This document shows positions 8,081-16,823 of a stretch of DNA of 64,000 bases, piece after piece. The stretch covers positions 4,524,501 to 4,588,500 of the forward strand of contig NZ_CP134494.1 in assembly GCF_031759225.1 (NCBI RefSeq), written 5' to 3'. Numbering within the stretch: the first letter of the stretch is position 1; every line of letters starts with the position of its first letter. Under the pieces are notes generated by a model, which ran no database searches, was not told where the DNA came from, and was given only the letters and a program-made list of their open reading frames with translations. The position numbers and the translations under genes were made by a program. The stretch is from Mesobacillus jeotgali. GTDB lineage: Bacteria > Bacillota > Bacilli > Bacillales > Cytobacillaceae.

Positions 8081-9955
8081 ATGAAAAAATGGGTTCCCGC
8101 AGCTTCCGGGCTGCTAGCCGGCTTCATGGCGGCGACGGTATTTTTTGCTGATTTTTCAACAGGGCCTAAAGGGACAGCAAGCAATGACAACAACGCAAAC
8201 AAGTCTAATGCTGAAAAAGTGTATGTTCCTTATGGCGAGCTAGACGAGTATTACATGCTTTCATCAGGCGGCCACTCAGGCCAGCTATTTGTTTACGGAC
8301 TGCCTTCAATGAGGAAGATCCGTACTGTGCCTGTATTCTCTCCAGATCCTGCAACAGGATATGGCTTTGACACGAAGACGAAAGAAATGCTTGGCGGCTA
8401 TACATGGGGTGATTTCCACCACCCGGCCATTTCTGAGACAAATGGTGAATATGATGGCAAATTCGTGTTTGCCAATGACGTTGCCAACAACCGGATCGGG
8501 GTTGTCGACTTAAGCAACTTCCATACAGCAGACATCATGGAAATGCCAAACATGGGCGGACCGCACGCAGGTACTTTCGTCACTCAGAATACGGAATACA
8601 TCGTCATGCCTACCCGCTTCTCGGTGCCGATTGGAAAAGAGTATGCTCCACTCGATGAATTTGAGGAGAAATACAAAGGTGTCGTATCCATGGTGACATT
8701 CGACCAGGAAAAAAAGAAGCTCGATATGTCTTACCAAATCATGCTTCCGCCATGGTCCTATGACCTTTCTGACGCTGGTAAAAAGGTGTCTGGCGACTGG
8801 ATTGTCATGACGACTTACAACACAGAATTCGCGACGACCAATAACGAAATCAATGCATCACAAAATGACCGAGACTACATCGTCCTTCTTAACTGGAAAG
8901 AGCTTGAGAAGAAAGTGGCAGCTGGTGAATATGAGGAAGTCAATGGCGCAAAAATGATTGACCCTCGCAAACACAAGGGATCAATTTATGCAGTACCTGT
9001 AGCGAAGTCACCGCACGGCGTTGACGTCACTCCGGACGGAACACGCTTCATCGCGTCTGGTAAGCTTGCACCGTTAATGACTGTCTTCTCTTTCGAAAAA
9101 GCATTTGAAGCAATCAAATCCGGCGACTTCGAAACAGAAAAATTCGGAATTCCGGTCCTGCCTTATGACAAGATTGTAGAACGTGAAGTCGATCCTCCAG
9201 GAGCATTAGGGCCGCTTCACACTCAATTTGACGACAGAGGCAATGCGTACAATACAATGTTCATTTCATCTGAAATTGTCAAATGGAAAATCGATACTGG
9301 CGAAATTTTAGACCGTACACCTGTCCACTATTCACCAGGACACTCAACTGCCACTGAGGGTGACACTGCTTCTCCAGATGGCAAATGGATTGTTTCCTTA
9401 AATAAAATCGCGAAGGACAATTTCTTATCTGTTGGACCTTCACATCCTGAATCAATGGAATTGATCGATATCTCCGGTGACAAGATGTCCCTGACATACA
9501 CGGCTCCGGTTGATCCAGAACCGCACTATGCGCAGACGATTCATCGCGACAAGATCAAGACAATCAAGATTTACGAAAAAGATGAAAAACGTGAGCACTC
9601 CGTCTGGAAGCAGGAAGACACCCGCATCGAACGGAAAGGCAATGAAGTCCATGTATACGGTATCGCCATGCGTTCCAAGTTCGTCTTCGATGCAAAAGCG
9701 AAGCGCCCGGATGAAATCAAAGTCAACCAGGGCGACAAGGTCATCATCCACCTGACAAACATCGACCTTGACCAGGATATCACCCACGGCTTCGGCATCA
9801 TGGACCACGACCTGAACTACGAAGTCCAGCCTGGCCAGACGAGCACAATCGAATTTACCGCTGAAAAAGCTGGTACATTCCCAATTTACTGCACAAACTT
9901 CTGCTCTGCCCTTCACCAGGAAATGAGCGGCTATCTGTTAGTTGAACCGAAATAA
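8081..9955 (+). CDS. nosZ: Nitrous-oxide reductase, clade II type
   Basis: Copper enzyme reducing N2O to N2 outside the membrane. I start at the ATG at 8081, 10 bases after AAAGGTGG; the GTG at 8075 is too close to it. It has 624 aa. The N-terminus is a Sec-type hydrophobic segment (about residues 5-24) with no twin-arginine motif, as expected for clade II NosZ, and no lipobox. CuZ-type His motifs are visible (GGPHAGTF, KSPHGVDVTPDG, LGPLHTQF, YSPGHST, PEPHYAQ). The C-terminal cupredoxin domain has the CuA ligands in CTNFCSALHQEM. All expected metal ligands appear present, so the enzyme should be active. Confidence 0.97.
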   Translation: MKKWVPAASGLLAGFMAATVFFADFSTGPKGTASNDNNANKSNAEKVYVPYGELDEYYMLSSGGHSGQLFVYGLPSMRKIRTVPVFSPDPATGYGFDTKTKEMLGGYTWGDFHHPAISETNGEYDGKFVFANDVANNRIGVVDLSNFHTADIMEMPNMGGPHAGTFVTQNTEYIVMPTRFSVPIGKEYAPLDEFEEKYKGVVSMVTFDQEKKKLDMSYQIMLPPWSYDLSDAGKKVSGDWIVMTTYNTEFATTNNEINASQNDRDYIVLLNWKELEKKVAAGEYEEVNGAKMIDPRKHKGSIYAVPVAKSPHGVDVTPDGTRFIASGKLAPLMTVFSFEKAFEAIKSGDFETEKFGIPVLPYDKIVEREVDPPGALGPLHTQFDDRGNAYNTMFISSEIVKWKIDTGEILDRTPVHYSPGHSTATEGDTASPDGKWIVSLNKIAKDNFLSVGPSHPESMELIDISGDKMSLTYTAPVDPEPHYAQTIHRDKIKTIKIYEKDEKREHSVWKQEDTRIERKGNEVHVYGIAMRSKFVFDAKAKRPDEIKVNQGDKVIIHLTNIDLDQDITHGFGIMDHDLNYEVQPGQTSTIEFTAEKAGTFPIYCTNFCSALHQEMSGYLLVEPK

Positions 9956-9975
9956 CCTGAAAAAATGAATATGGA

Positions 9976-10007
9976 AAAGGGTATTGAGTTTTCAGCCGAT
10001 ACCCTTT
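9976..10007 (+). terminator. Hairpin between nosZ and nosB (attenuator or processing site)
   Basis: AAAGGGTAT (9976-9984) pairs with ATACCCTTT (9999-10007); a CTCCCTTTTTG stretch follows. It may partly terminate after nosZ or stabilise a nosC-nosZ mRNA, giving more reductase than assembly proteins. Confidence 0.55.
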
Positions 10008-10101
10008 CTCCCTTTTTGAGTGTTAAATCTAGAAATGGTACAGCTTGAACGCCTGCATTCTGGCAATGGCGTTTGCGCATTTCTTTTAGGAGATGATCAA
10101 G

Positions 10102-10665
10102 ATGGCAAAGAAATTATCTGCTGGTTCTATGGCTAGTCTAATCGGGGCTGCAGCATTGATTTTTGCCTCTATCAAATTCCCCTGGTGGGGGATGAAATTT
10201 TTCGCACCGCAATACCCTGAAGGACTTGATATCATCGTCTATCCAAGCACGCTTGACGGCGATATCGATATCGTCAACGGCTTGAATCATTACATCGGCA
10301 TGGCTGAATTCAGCAATGAAAGCTTTCCGGAGCTCCAATACCTTCCCGGCCTGATCATTGGGCTGGCGGTCATCTTCATCATCATTGCTTTATTAAGAAG
10401 AAAAAGCCTTCTGTTTGTGCCGGTCGGACTGCTGGTAGTCGGAGGCGCTCTTGGCATTTACGACATGAACCGCTGGCTTACGAAATTCGGAACCGAGCTT
10501 GACCCTAAGGCACCGATCGAGTTAGAACCATTCGTACCGCCGATTATTGGAGAGAACATCCTTGCAAACTTTGTCACACACAGTTATTTCACGACAGGAT
10601 CATTCCTGCTTGGCGCAGCCTTCCTGCTGACACTTCTGCCATTCTGGCTGGAGCGCCGCAAATGA
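10102..10665 (+). CDS. nosB: NosB-like integral membrane protein
   Basis: Membrane protein of about 187 aa that accompanies clade II nos clusters; exact role unknown. I start at ATG 10102 (MAKKLSAGSMASLIG) because AGGAG at 10088-10092 is 9 bases upstream; the ATG at 10093 directly abuts that site. Four hydrophobic segments are visible: near residues 9-26, 86-102, 108-123 and 160-180, with an extracytoplasmic loop between the first two. It overlaps nosD by 4 bp (ATGA), indicating translational coupling. The name rests mainly on position between nosZ and nosD and on membrane topology. Confidence 0.75.
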   Translation: MAKKLSAGSMASLIGAAALIFASIKFPWWGMKFFAPQYPEGLDIIVYPSTLDGDIDIVNGLNHYIGMAEFSNESFPELQYLPGLIIGLAVIFIIIALLRRKSLLFVPVGLLVVGGALGIYDMNRWLTKFGTELDPKAPIELEPFVPPIIGENILANFVTHSYFTTGSFLLGAAFLLTLLPFWLERRK

Positions 10666-11975
10666 ACAGGCTGTTGATTTTAATTGTTGGGATAGGCGTC
10701 TGGATTTTATCCTCCCTGCCTGTCTCGGCAGATGTATCCCTGCAGCAGCTGATTGATGAAACTCCAATGAACGGTGAGCTTATTTTAGAGAACAAGCAAT
10801 ATGATGGCAATATTGAGATTACGAAACCGATTACGATTATCGGCAAAAAAGCTACAACAATACGTGGCGACGGCAAAGGGAATGTTGTCCTGGTCAAAGC
10901 CTCCAATGTCACGTTGAAGAACTTAATCATCGAAAACGGCAGCCTGAACAGGAGCTCCGACGAGGAATATTCGGGGATCCGCACGATGGGAGAGCATAAC
11001 CAGTTTATTAATCTAGTTATCCACGATGTTTACCATGGTCTCTATATTAATAGTTCAAAGCACACTCTCGTAAAAAATGTAAAAGTCACCGGGCAAGGCA
11101 CCGGAAAGCTGGGCAGCCAGGGAAATGGCATTCAGCTTGTGCGCACGTCCAATAACCTTATTGAAGATTGCACGATTTCCAAGACGCGTGACGGCATTTA
11201 TGTCGAATACGCTGATAAAAACGAAATTCGCAACAATTATGTAAGTGAAACACGGTACGGCCTGCACTATATGTACTCAAACGATAATACTTTTTACAAA
11301 AACCGTTTCAATAAGAACACTGGCGGTGCGGCAATCATGCACTCCCAGAACATCGTGCTGAAGGAAAACCAGTTTTCCTTTAACCAGGGGTCCCGTTCAT
11401 TTGGGCTCATCATCCAGACGAGCACCAGCAACACCGTACTGGACAATGAATTTTACCTGAACCAGCGCGGCATTTATCTGGAGCAGTCCACGCAGAACAA
11501 GATTGAGGGAAACAAGTTTTTCCACAATGACATCGGTGTGGAGTTATGGACCACGTCGACATCACAGGTATTCACGAAAAACCATTTTGAGCAAAACATC
11601 GCCAATGTCCTGACGATTGGCGCGGAATCTTATAATCAATGGAATCAAAACGGGATGGGCAACTACTGGGGCACAGAACTTTCTGTACTCGACCTGGACC
11701 AGAACCAGATTGGTGACTCTCCTGTTGAATATAGATCTTCCCTCTACAAACTGGTAGAGGATAATGAGCTTGCCTATTTATTTTTAAAAAGCCCGGCCAT
11801 CAAAATCTATGAAAAAATCAATGAAGCCTTAAGCACCCAGAAAGTGATGGTCGTGGATGAATTCCCGCTGATTGAAAAGGAGAAGGAATCCCCACCGTGG
11901 ATGCTGCTTTTCATTCCGGCAATTGCAATTGCGGGATGGATTTTTACCAAAAAGAGAAGGAGTCGTTTATCATGA
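10662..11975 (+). CDS. nosD: NosD, copper-site maturation protein with C-terminal membrane anchor
   Basis: Beta-helix protein required to build the CuZ site of NosZ. It has 437 aa: a Sec signal (residues 1-23), then a right-handed beta-helix with CASH-type repeats full of Asn and Gly (for example LYINSSKHTLVKNVKV, GIYVEYADKNEIRNNYV, GIYLEQSTQNKIEGNKF), and finally a hydrophobic segment near residues 413-429 followed by KKRRSR. That terminal anchor would hold the protein on the outer face of the membrane, which suits a cell without a periplasm. It overlaps nosB and nosY by 4 bp each. Confidence 0.92.
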   Translation: MNRLLILIVGIGVWILSSLPVSADVSLQQLIDETPMNGELILENKQYDGNIEITKPITIIGKKATTIRGDGKGNVVLVKASNVTLKNLIIENGSLNRSSDEEYSGIRTMGEHNQFINLVIHDVYHGLYINSSKHTLVKNVKVTGQGTGKLGSQGNGIQLVRTSNNLIEDCTISKTRDGIYVEYADKNEIRNNYVSETRYGLHYMYSNDNTFYKNRFNKNTGGAAIMHSQNIVLKENQFSFNQGSRSFGLIIQTSTSNTVLDNEFYLNQRGIYLEQSTQNKIEGNKFFHNDIGVELWTTSTSQVFTKNHFEQNIANVLTIGAESYNQWNQNGMGNYWGTELSVLDLDQNQIGDSPVEYRSSLYKLVEDNELAYLFLKSPAIKIYEKINEALSTQKVMVVDEFPLIEKEKESPPWMLLFIPAIAIAGWIFTKKRRSRLS

Positions 11976-12769
11976 ACTACATTTGGAAGGAATGGCTTGA
12001 ACAGTCACGCGGGAAAGGCCTCTGGCTCGGCCTGGCCATGGTCATGCTGACTTCCATCTTCCTGTTGATGGAAGCACGCTCATATCCAGATGAACTCGGA
12101 TTTGACGCCTTTCTTCTCTCGCTCTATGACATGAATATTTACCTGGTACCGATCTTTGCACTCTTCATTTCTTCTTTTTCAATCTTCCAGGAAAAAGAAC
12201 TGAAGACATCGATGATCCTGCTGACGAAAAAAGAATCAAACCGCAGCCTGATGCTGAAGAAAACCATTGCCATCCAGACCGTCGTCATCGGCGTTTTTGT
12301 CGGCTGGTACTTCGTTCTCGCAATTGCGATGAAATGGTTCCTGCAATTCCAATTAACCAGTTTCATTTACTTTCTCTTGACGGTTGTCGTACTGCTGTTG
12401 ATTTTCAACCAACTGGGATTGTTTTTAGGAAACATCACGAACACGAAGATGCAGCTGATCGGTGCAACGATTTTTACATGGTTCCTGTTCGTTTTCCTGA
12501 TCGACCTGGCCTTTATACAATACGTCCCATCTGTTTCCTATGAAAATGTCAAACTGTTCTCGTGGCTCTACTTCCTGGACCCACTGCACACTCTGCGCTT
12601 TTTCCTGGAGACATCTCTTGGATTATTCTCGCTGAACAATATGTCACGCCTGATGGAAAAAATGATCTGGATGGCACCATGGAAGTTTCTCTTGATTGAC
12701 CTGGCCTTCTGGATGATCCTGTTCTTCGAGCTCTCGATCCTGTTCCGCAGCAAGGGGGAAAAATCATGA
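11972..12769 (+). CDS. nosY: NosY, ABC transporter permease of the nos system
   Basis: Membrane subunit of the NosDFY assembly transporter, 265 aa. I start at ATG 11972 (MNYIWKEWLEQSRGKG), which has GAAGGAG about 10 bases upstream and overlaps the nosD stop; an earlier in-frame ATG at 11897 lies inside nosD and would add residues that are only a shadow of it. About six membrane segments are seen, with a cytoplasmic N-terminal helix typical of ABC-2 permeases. It overlaps nosF by ATGA. It is thought to supply sulfur or copper-site components together with NosF. Confidence 0.9.
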   Translation: MNYIWKEWLEQSRGKGLWLGLAMVMLTSIFLLMEARSYPDELGFDAFLLSLYDMNIYLVPIFALFISSFSIFQEKELKTSMILLTKKESNRSLMLKKTIAIQTVVIGVFVGWYFVLAIAMKWFLQFQLTSFIYFLLTVVVLLLIFNQLGLFLGNITNTKMQLIGATIFTWFLFVFLIDLAFIQYVPSVSYENVKLFSWLYFLDPLHTLRFFLETSLGLFSLNNMSRLMEKMIWMAPWKFLLIDLAFWMILFFELSILFRSKGEKS

Positions 12770-13437
12770 TTGAAATCAAGAATCTCTCACAATCATATAA
12801 AAACAAACAAGTCTTGAAGGATATTAGTTTAACGATTGAGAGAAATGAATACTGCGCCCTTGTCGGCCGGAACGGTGCCGGGAAGTCGACGCTGATCCGT
12901 TCCATTCTCGGTCTGCAGCCGGTTAAAAAGGGCTCGATCACTCTTGGAGGATTTCCAAATTCGAAAGGAGATTGGAAGAAAATCGTTTCCTATCTCCCGG
13001 AAAAATTCCACCTCTACCCGCATCTGACTGGTGAAGAGAATATGCGTTTCTTCGCATCACTAGGAACCGGTGAGATCGACGAGAAGAAAATTGAAGAAAA
13101 GCTGAAGATGGTTTCATTATGGGAGGATCGCCATAACCAGGTGAAAGGCTATTCCAAGGGGATGCTCCAGCGACTAGGGCTTTGCGTCATGCTTTATTAC
13201 GATACAGATGTCCTGATCCTCGATGAACCGACTAGCGGACTGGATCCCCTTGGCCGTGAGGAAATATTGCAGATCTTGAAGTCCCTGTCCGGCAAGACGA
13301 TTTTGATGGCATCGCACCATATGGATGAAATCAAGCAAATCTGCAGCCATGTCGTGTTCCTGGAAGATGGCAAAATGACAAAATATACCGTTGATGAATT
13401 CCTGAATGAACACTTAAAAGGAGCGGATTACAAATGA
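12766..13437 (+). CDS. nosF: NosF, ABC transporter ATPase of the nos system
   Basis: ATPase subunit that powers NosY. It has 223 aa, short for an ABC ATPase but complete: Walker A GRNGAGKST (about residue 34-42), Q-loop region, signature YSKGMLQRLG (about 128), Walker B VLILDEPTSGLDP (about 147) and switch His in ASHHMDE (about 182). It overlaps nosY and the next lipoprotein gene by 4 bp each, so all four genes are translationally coupled. Confidence 0.93.
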   Translation: MIEIKNLSQSYKNKQVLKDISLTIERNEYCALVGRNGAGKSTLIRSILGLQPVKKGSITLGGFPNSKGDWKKIVSYLPEKFHLYPHLTGEENMRFFASLGTGEIDEKKIEEKLKMVSLWEDRHNQVKGYSKGMLQRLGLCVMLYYDTDVLILDEPTSGLDPLGREEILQILKSLSGKTILMASHHMDEIKQICSHVVFLEDGKMTKYTVDEFLNEHLKGADYK

Positions 13438-13796
13438 AAAAATTAATCGCAGGCTTCATGTTGCTGATGGTTCTTTTAGCAGGCTGCAGTTCAGGTTCGG
13501 ATTATGAGATCAATTTAAAGGAAGCCCCTAAGTATAAGGCCGGCAAAACTTATCCTGTCGTAATCGAGGTTCTCCAGGATGGAAAGCCCGCTGCGGGACT
13601 GGATTTCGTTGCCTATCTTGAAATGGCCAAAATGGACCACGGTACCATTGAGCTCAATTTTGAGGATAAAGGAAATGGAATCTATGAATCCAGCGTCGAA
13701 CTGCCGATGGGCGGAGAATGGATCGTCAATATCGAAGGAGAATCAGACGGATCTGCTTTTGAGCATGTGATTACATTCGAAGTGGAAAAGGAATGA
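13434..13796 (+). CDS. FixH/YtkA-like lipoprotein of the nos cluster, candidate copper binder
   Basis: Extracytoplasmic lipoprotein of 120 aa. Lipobox LAGC puts the lipidated Cys at residue 18. The remaining Ig-like domain resembles YtkA/FixH proteins: a MAKMDHG motif (Met64, Met67, His69) and PMGGEW (Met92) are spaced so that they could form a Cu(I) site, as in related Met/His copper carriers. It is translationally coupled to nosF. No NosL copper chaperone occurs in the cluster, so this protein is a candidate replacement. The metal role is inference; the lipoprotein call is direct. Confidence 0.72.
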   Translation: MKKLIAGFMLLMVLLAGCSSGSDYEINLKEAPKYKAGKTYPVVIEVLQDGKPAAGLDFVAYLEMAKMDHGTIELNFEDKGNGIYESSVELPMGGEWIVNIEGESDGSAFEHVITFEVEKE

Positions 13797-13802
13797 TCAG
13801 GC

Positions 13803-14537
13803 ATGAAACTTAAAACACTACTGACGCTCATGTTCCTGGCTGCCGTTTTGATTCTAGGAGGGTGCCAGCAGGAGAAACAAGCTGATGGCAGTTCAAGTGA
13901 GCAGAAACAAGAATCTGTGGCTGGGGACAGTTCAAGTGAGAAGAACGCAAAGGCAATGTCGAAGGACGGATTTCAGGCCGATGACAAAATCGTCACCATC
14001 AATGGCAAGGTGCTCAGCTATGAGGATCTGCAATTTTACCAGTTGATGAACAAGGTCGATATCGAACTCAATCGCGCTGCAGATGAAAAGAACCTTGAAG
14101 GCGAAGAATTGAAGGAAAAGCTCTCCTTTTGGGATGAGCAGCTCAAGTATCATGATAATTTCAACGTGAATCTATCAAAAATGATGGAACAGCACACCAT
14201 GTACCTGCTTGCCAGAGAAAAAGGACTGGATGTAGAGACGGCCGAGGTGAACAAGACGGTCGAAGAGTTCAAAGTAAAAGTCGCCCAGAATGAAGCGGCA
14301 TCACAGCTAGTATCTGACTTTCCAGCAGATGCATACCAGAACCGGCTGAACAACTACTTCACCGAAAGATTGCTCACTCAGCAGATTTACGACACCCTTA
14401 AGGCCGATGTCGTAAAAGAGAAGCCTAATGCTTCCGAAAAAGAGATCGCTTATGACACAGCCAAGAACTACGAAGACCTGTATCAATCACAAATCGCCAG
14501 CCTCGAAATCAAAATCAACGCAGCTGAGCGAGAATAG
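13803..14537 (+). CDS. SurA N-terminal-like lipoprotein
   Basis: Lipoprotein of 244 aa with lipobox LGGC (Cys21), a low-complexity Ser/Gln/Glu linker (about 25-60) and a helical domain resembling the chaperone part of SurA/PrsA peptidyl-prolyl isomerases (VTINGKVLSYEDLQFYQLM near 62-80, and a later helix with LLAREKGLDV near 135). No parvulin isomerase domain is visible, so it is probably a folding chaperone only. It starts 6 bp after the preceding gene and ends the nos operon before a strong terminator, so it may assist folding of NosZ or NosD outside the membrane. Confidence 0.72.
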   Translation: MKLKTLLTLMFLAAVLILGGCQQEKQADGSSSEQKQESVAGDSSSEKNAKAMSKDGFQADDKIVTINGKVLSYEDLQFYQLMNKVDIELNRAADEKNLEGEELKEKLSFWDEQLKYHDNFNVNLSKMMEQHTMYLLAREKGLDVETAEVNKTVEEFKVKVAQNEAASQLVSDFPADAYQNRLNNYFTERLLTQQIYDTLKADVVKEKPNASEKEIAYDTAKNYEDLYQSQIASLEIKINAAERE

Positions 14538-14545
14538 ATTGTAGG

Positions 14546-14580
14546 AAAACAGCCTGCGCTTATCGCGGAGGCTGTTTTAT
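14546..14580 (+). terminator. Terminator of the nos operon
   Basis: AAAACAGCCT (14546-14555) pairs with AGGCTGTTTT (14569-14578), ending in a T run. Confidence 0.85.
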
Positions 14581-14602
14581 TTCTTAAAGGGATAGATTTT
14601 CG

Positions 14603-14894
14603 GACAATTAGACTGCTTTTCCTTATAGGCCTGTCTGGTTCAGTAATTATCGTGACAGCTTTTCTGTTTTTATAGTCTAACCTGTCACGATTACTGCGTT
14701 TTCTTGACAGCTTTTCGGCTTTCTTACCCAAACCTGTCATGATTACGAGGTTTTCTTGACAGCTTTTCCGCTTTCACACCCAAACCTGTCACGATTCTGA
14801 GGTTTTCTTGACAGCTTTTCCGCTTTCTTACCCAAACCTGTCACGATTCTGAGGTTTTCTTGACAGCCCTTCTACTTTTCCTCTCAGACCTGTC
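14603..14894. repeat. Tandem array A, 52-bp period (GACAG...CTGTC family)
   Basis: Six units fill most of the 375-bp convergent gap between the nos operon and ybaK. Units begin (GACAG) at 14654, 14706, 14758, 14810 and 14862, exactly 52 bp apart, with a degenerate unit (GACAA) near 14603. Each has a 33-bp core from GACAGCTTTTC to AACCTGTC, ends complementary, and a 19-bp linker of the type CACGATTCTGAGGTTTTCTT. In most units the arms extend to TGACAG/CTGTCA, and in the first to CGTGACAG/CTGTCACG. The core is shared with array B. No gene is seen here. Confidence 0.9.
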
Positions 14895-14912
14895 CCAACC
14901 ACCAGGGCAAAG

Positions 14913-15401
14913 TTACCCTCTTTTACCCGTAACCAGGTCGGCATACTTCCCTTCGGTCACCTGGATCAACTGGTCTGGTGCCAGTTCGACCTGGAAACCG
15001 ATCTTCCCTGCACTGACGATGATGGTGTCTAACTCCTGGGCGCTTTCATCCAAAAACGTTGGATAGTTCTTTTTCATGCCGATGGGTGAACAGCCGCCGC
15101 GGATATAGCCGGTGAATTTCTGGATATCCTTTACCGGGAGCATTTCCACTTTCTTTTCGCCAGCTTCCTTCGCTCCCTTTTTCAGATCGAGCTCGGCTTC
15201 GACCGGAATGATGAACACATATAAACTCTTGCTTGCCCCTACTGCCACTAGAGTCTTGTAGACCTGTGAAGCATCGCGGCCAATTTTTCCTGCAACAGCA
15301 ACGCCATCGATCTTGCCATCCTTCGAGTCATAAGTAAGGATCTCATACGGCACCTTCTGCGTGTCGAGTATCCTCATTGCATTTGTTTTAACCTTAGCCA
15401 T
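14913..15401 (-). CDS. ybaK: YbaK/EbsC-type aminoacyl-tRNA deacylase (Cys-tRNA(Pro) deacylase)
   Basis: Trans-editing enzyme that removes cysteine mis-attached to tRNA(Pro). The 162-aa length matches YbaK. Family features: VPYEILTYDSKDG near the N-terminus, the conserved Lys in QVYKTLVAVG (about residue 49), KVEMLPVKDIQKFTGYIRGGCSPIG in the middle and a C-terminal PDQLIQVTEGKYADL block. A clear ribosome site (AAGGAGG) precedes the ATG. Single gene, convergent with the nos operon; array A lies in between. Confidence 0.9.
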   Translation of the reverse strand: MAKVKTNAMRILDTQKVPYEILTYDSKDGKIDGVAVAGKIGRDASQVYKTLVAVGASKSLYVFIIPVEAELDLKKGAKEAGEKKVEMLPVKDIQKFTGYIRGGCSPIGMKKNYPTFLDESAQELDTIIVSAGKIGFQVELAPDQLIQVTEGKYADLVTGKRG

Positions 15402-15482
15402 CCTGGTTCCTCCTTAGTTGAAGGTATTTAGGATAATTTTACCTTAGGGAAGGTGGCCGATTCAATCACGTTCTCTACAGGC

Positions 15483-16823
15483 TCATCCCCGAAGTCTAGA
15501 GTTCTCGAGATTCCGATTCACATTAACAGCTTTCCTGCCAACAGAAACATATGTTAAGCCAGCTGATTCCGCATTGGCCAAGTCATAGCAGTTCCTTCCG
15601 TCAAAAATAACCGGCTCCCGCATAAGCAGCGAAAAACGCTCCAAATCATATTGAGTGATTTGCGGCCACTCGGTCACGATGAAGACGATGTCTGCTCCTT
15701 TAATCGCAGCATCCACATTCTCAGCGTAATAGAGCCGGCTGCCAAAAAGGTCTGCGGCATTGCCGGAAGCAGCCGGATCGTAGACGGAAATGTCCGCTTG
15801 TTCTTCAATCAGCCGGGCTATCAGCTCAACAGCTGGTGCCTCACGAATGTCATCCGTGTGCGGCTTGAATGCCAGCCCCAACACAGCCACCCTTTTTCCC
15901 TGGAGATTTCCAAACAATTCCCGGGCTTTCTCAAACAACTGCTGTTTCTGCCTGCTGTTCACTTCGATGACGGAGCGCAGGATCTTAAAGTCATACTCAT
16001 AGTCTTCCGTCAGTTTTTCCAGTGCCTTCGTATCCTTCGGAAAACAGGAGCCGCCATAGCCAATTCCCGCTCTTAAAAACTGGCTGCCAATCCGGACGTC
16101 CATGCCCATTCCCTTTGCCACATCTTCAATATTTGCGCCTGTGTGCTCACATAAGTTGGCCACTTCATTGATGAAGCTGATTTTCGTCGCAAGGAAGGCA
16201 TTTGACGCATACTTGATGAGCTCCGCGCTGCGGACATCTGTCTGCAGGATAGGACGTCCAAAAGGTTTATATAAATCAGCCACCGCACGGCCCGCCTCAT
16301 TGTCATCTGCCCCGATGACAATCCGATCTGCATGGAAGGTATCAAGAATTCCCGAACCCTCGCGCAGGAACTCAGGGTTCGAAACGACCTTCACCTGGAT
16401 ATTATCGGGAACAATTCCCTGAAGCTTCTGATAGATCCTCTGGTTAGTCCCTACCGGTACTGTACTTTTTATAATGATGACTGCATCCCTGGACAGATAC
16501 TTTCCAATCTGATCGACAGCATCCTCCAGGAATTCAAGGTTCGCTGATCCGTCCTCATTTTCGGGTGTCCCGACAGCGATAAAAATATAATCTGCATTTT
16601 TACTGGCCAATCTAGAATCGTATGTAAACTGAAGCCTTCCGTTCTCTAGATTCCTTTTGAGCATCTCTTCAAGACCAGGTTCATAAATTGGACATCTCCC
16701 CTGGGAAAGAGCAGTGATTTTACGTTCATCTATATCAAAACACGTGACATTATAGCCTGCTTCAGCGAAACAAACACCGGTAACAAGGCCAACATAGCCT
16801 GTTCCAAAAATTGTGATTTCCAT
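15483..16823 (-). CDS. ugd: UDP-glucose 6-dehydrogenase
   Basis: Oxidises UDP-glucose to UDP-glucuronate with two NAD+, supplying teichuronic acid or capsule synthesis (TuaD-like). 446 aa, the normal length. N-terminal Rossmann motif GTGYVGLVTG (residues 7-16), central dimerisation helix, catalytic Cys in GGSCFPKDTKAL (about residue 258), and C-terminal UDP-binding domain with LGLAFKPHTDDIREAP. No other polysaccharide gene lies next to it, so it is an isolated copy. The upstream region up to 17003 is shared with the divergent FAD/Rieske gene. Confidence 0.95.
   Translation of the reverse strand: MEITIFGTGYVGLVTGVCFAEAGYNVTCFDIDERKITALSQGRCPIYEPGLEEMLKRNLENGRLQFTYDSRLASKNADYIFIAVGTPENEDGSANLEFLEDAVDQIGKYLSRDAVIIIKSTVPVGTNQRIYQKLQGIVPDNIQVKVVSNPEFLREGSGILDTFHADRIVIGADDNEAGRAVADLYKPFGRPILQTDVRSAELIKYASNAFLATKISFINEVANLCEHTGANIEDVAKGMGMDVRIGSQFLRAGIGYGGSCFPKDTKALEKLTEDYEYDFKILRSVIEVNSRQKQQLFEKARELFGNLQGKRVAVLGLAFKPHTDDIREAPAVELIARLIEEQADISVYDPAASGNAADLFGSRLYYAENVDAAIKGADIVFIVTEWPQITQYDLERFSLLMREPVIFDGRNCYDLANAESAGLTYVSVGRKAVNVNRNLENSRLRG

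Noticed and set aside
9452..9916. 154-codon ORF opposite nosZ
   Set aside because: Covers the conserved CuA domain on the other strand; no ribosome site.
10021..10090. Riboswitch-like fold before nosB
   Set aside because: Only a short AACGCC/GGCGTT pairing is visible; not enough for a regulatory element call.
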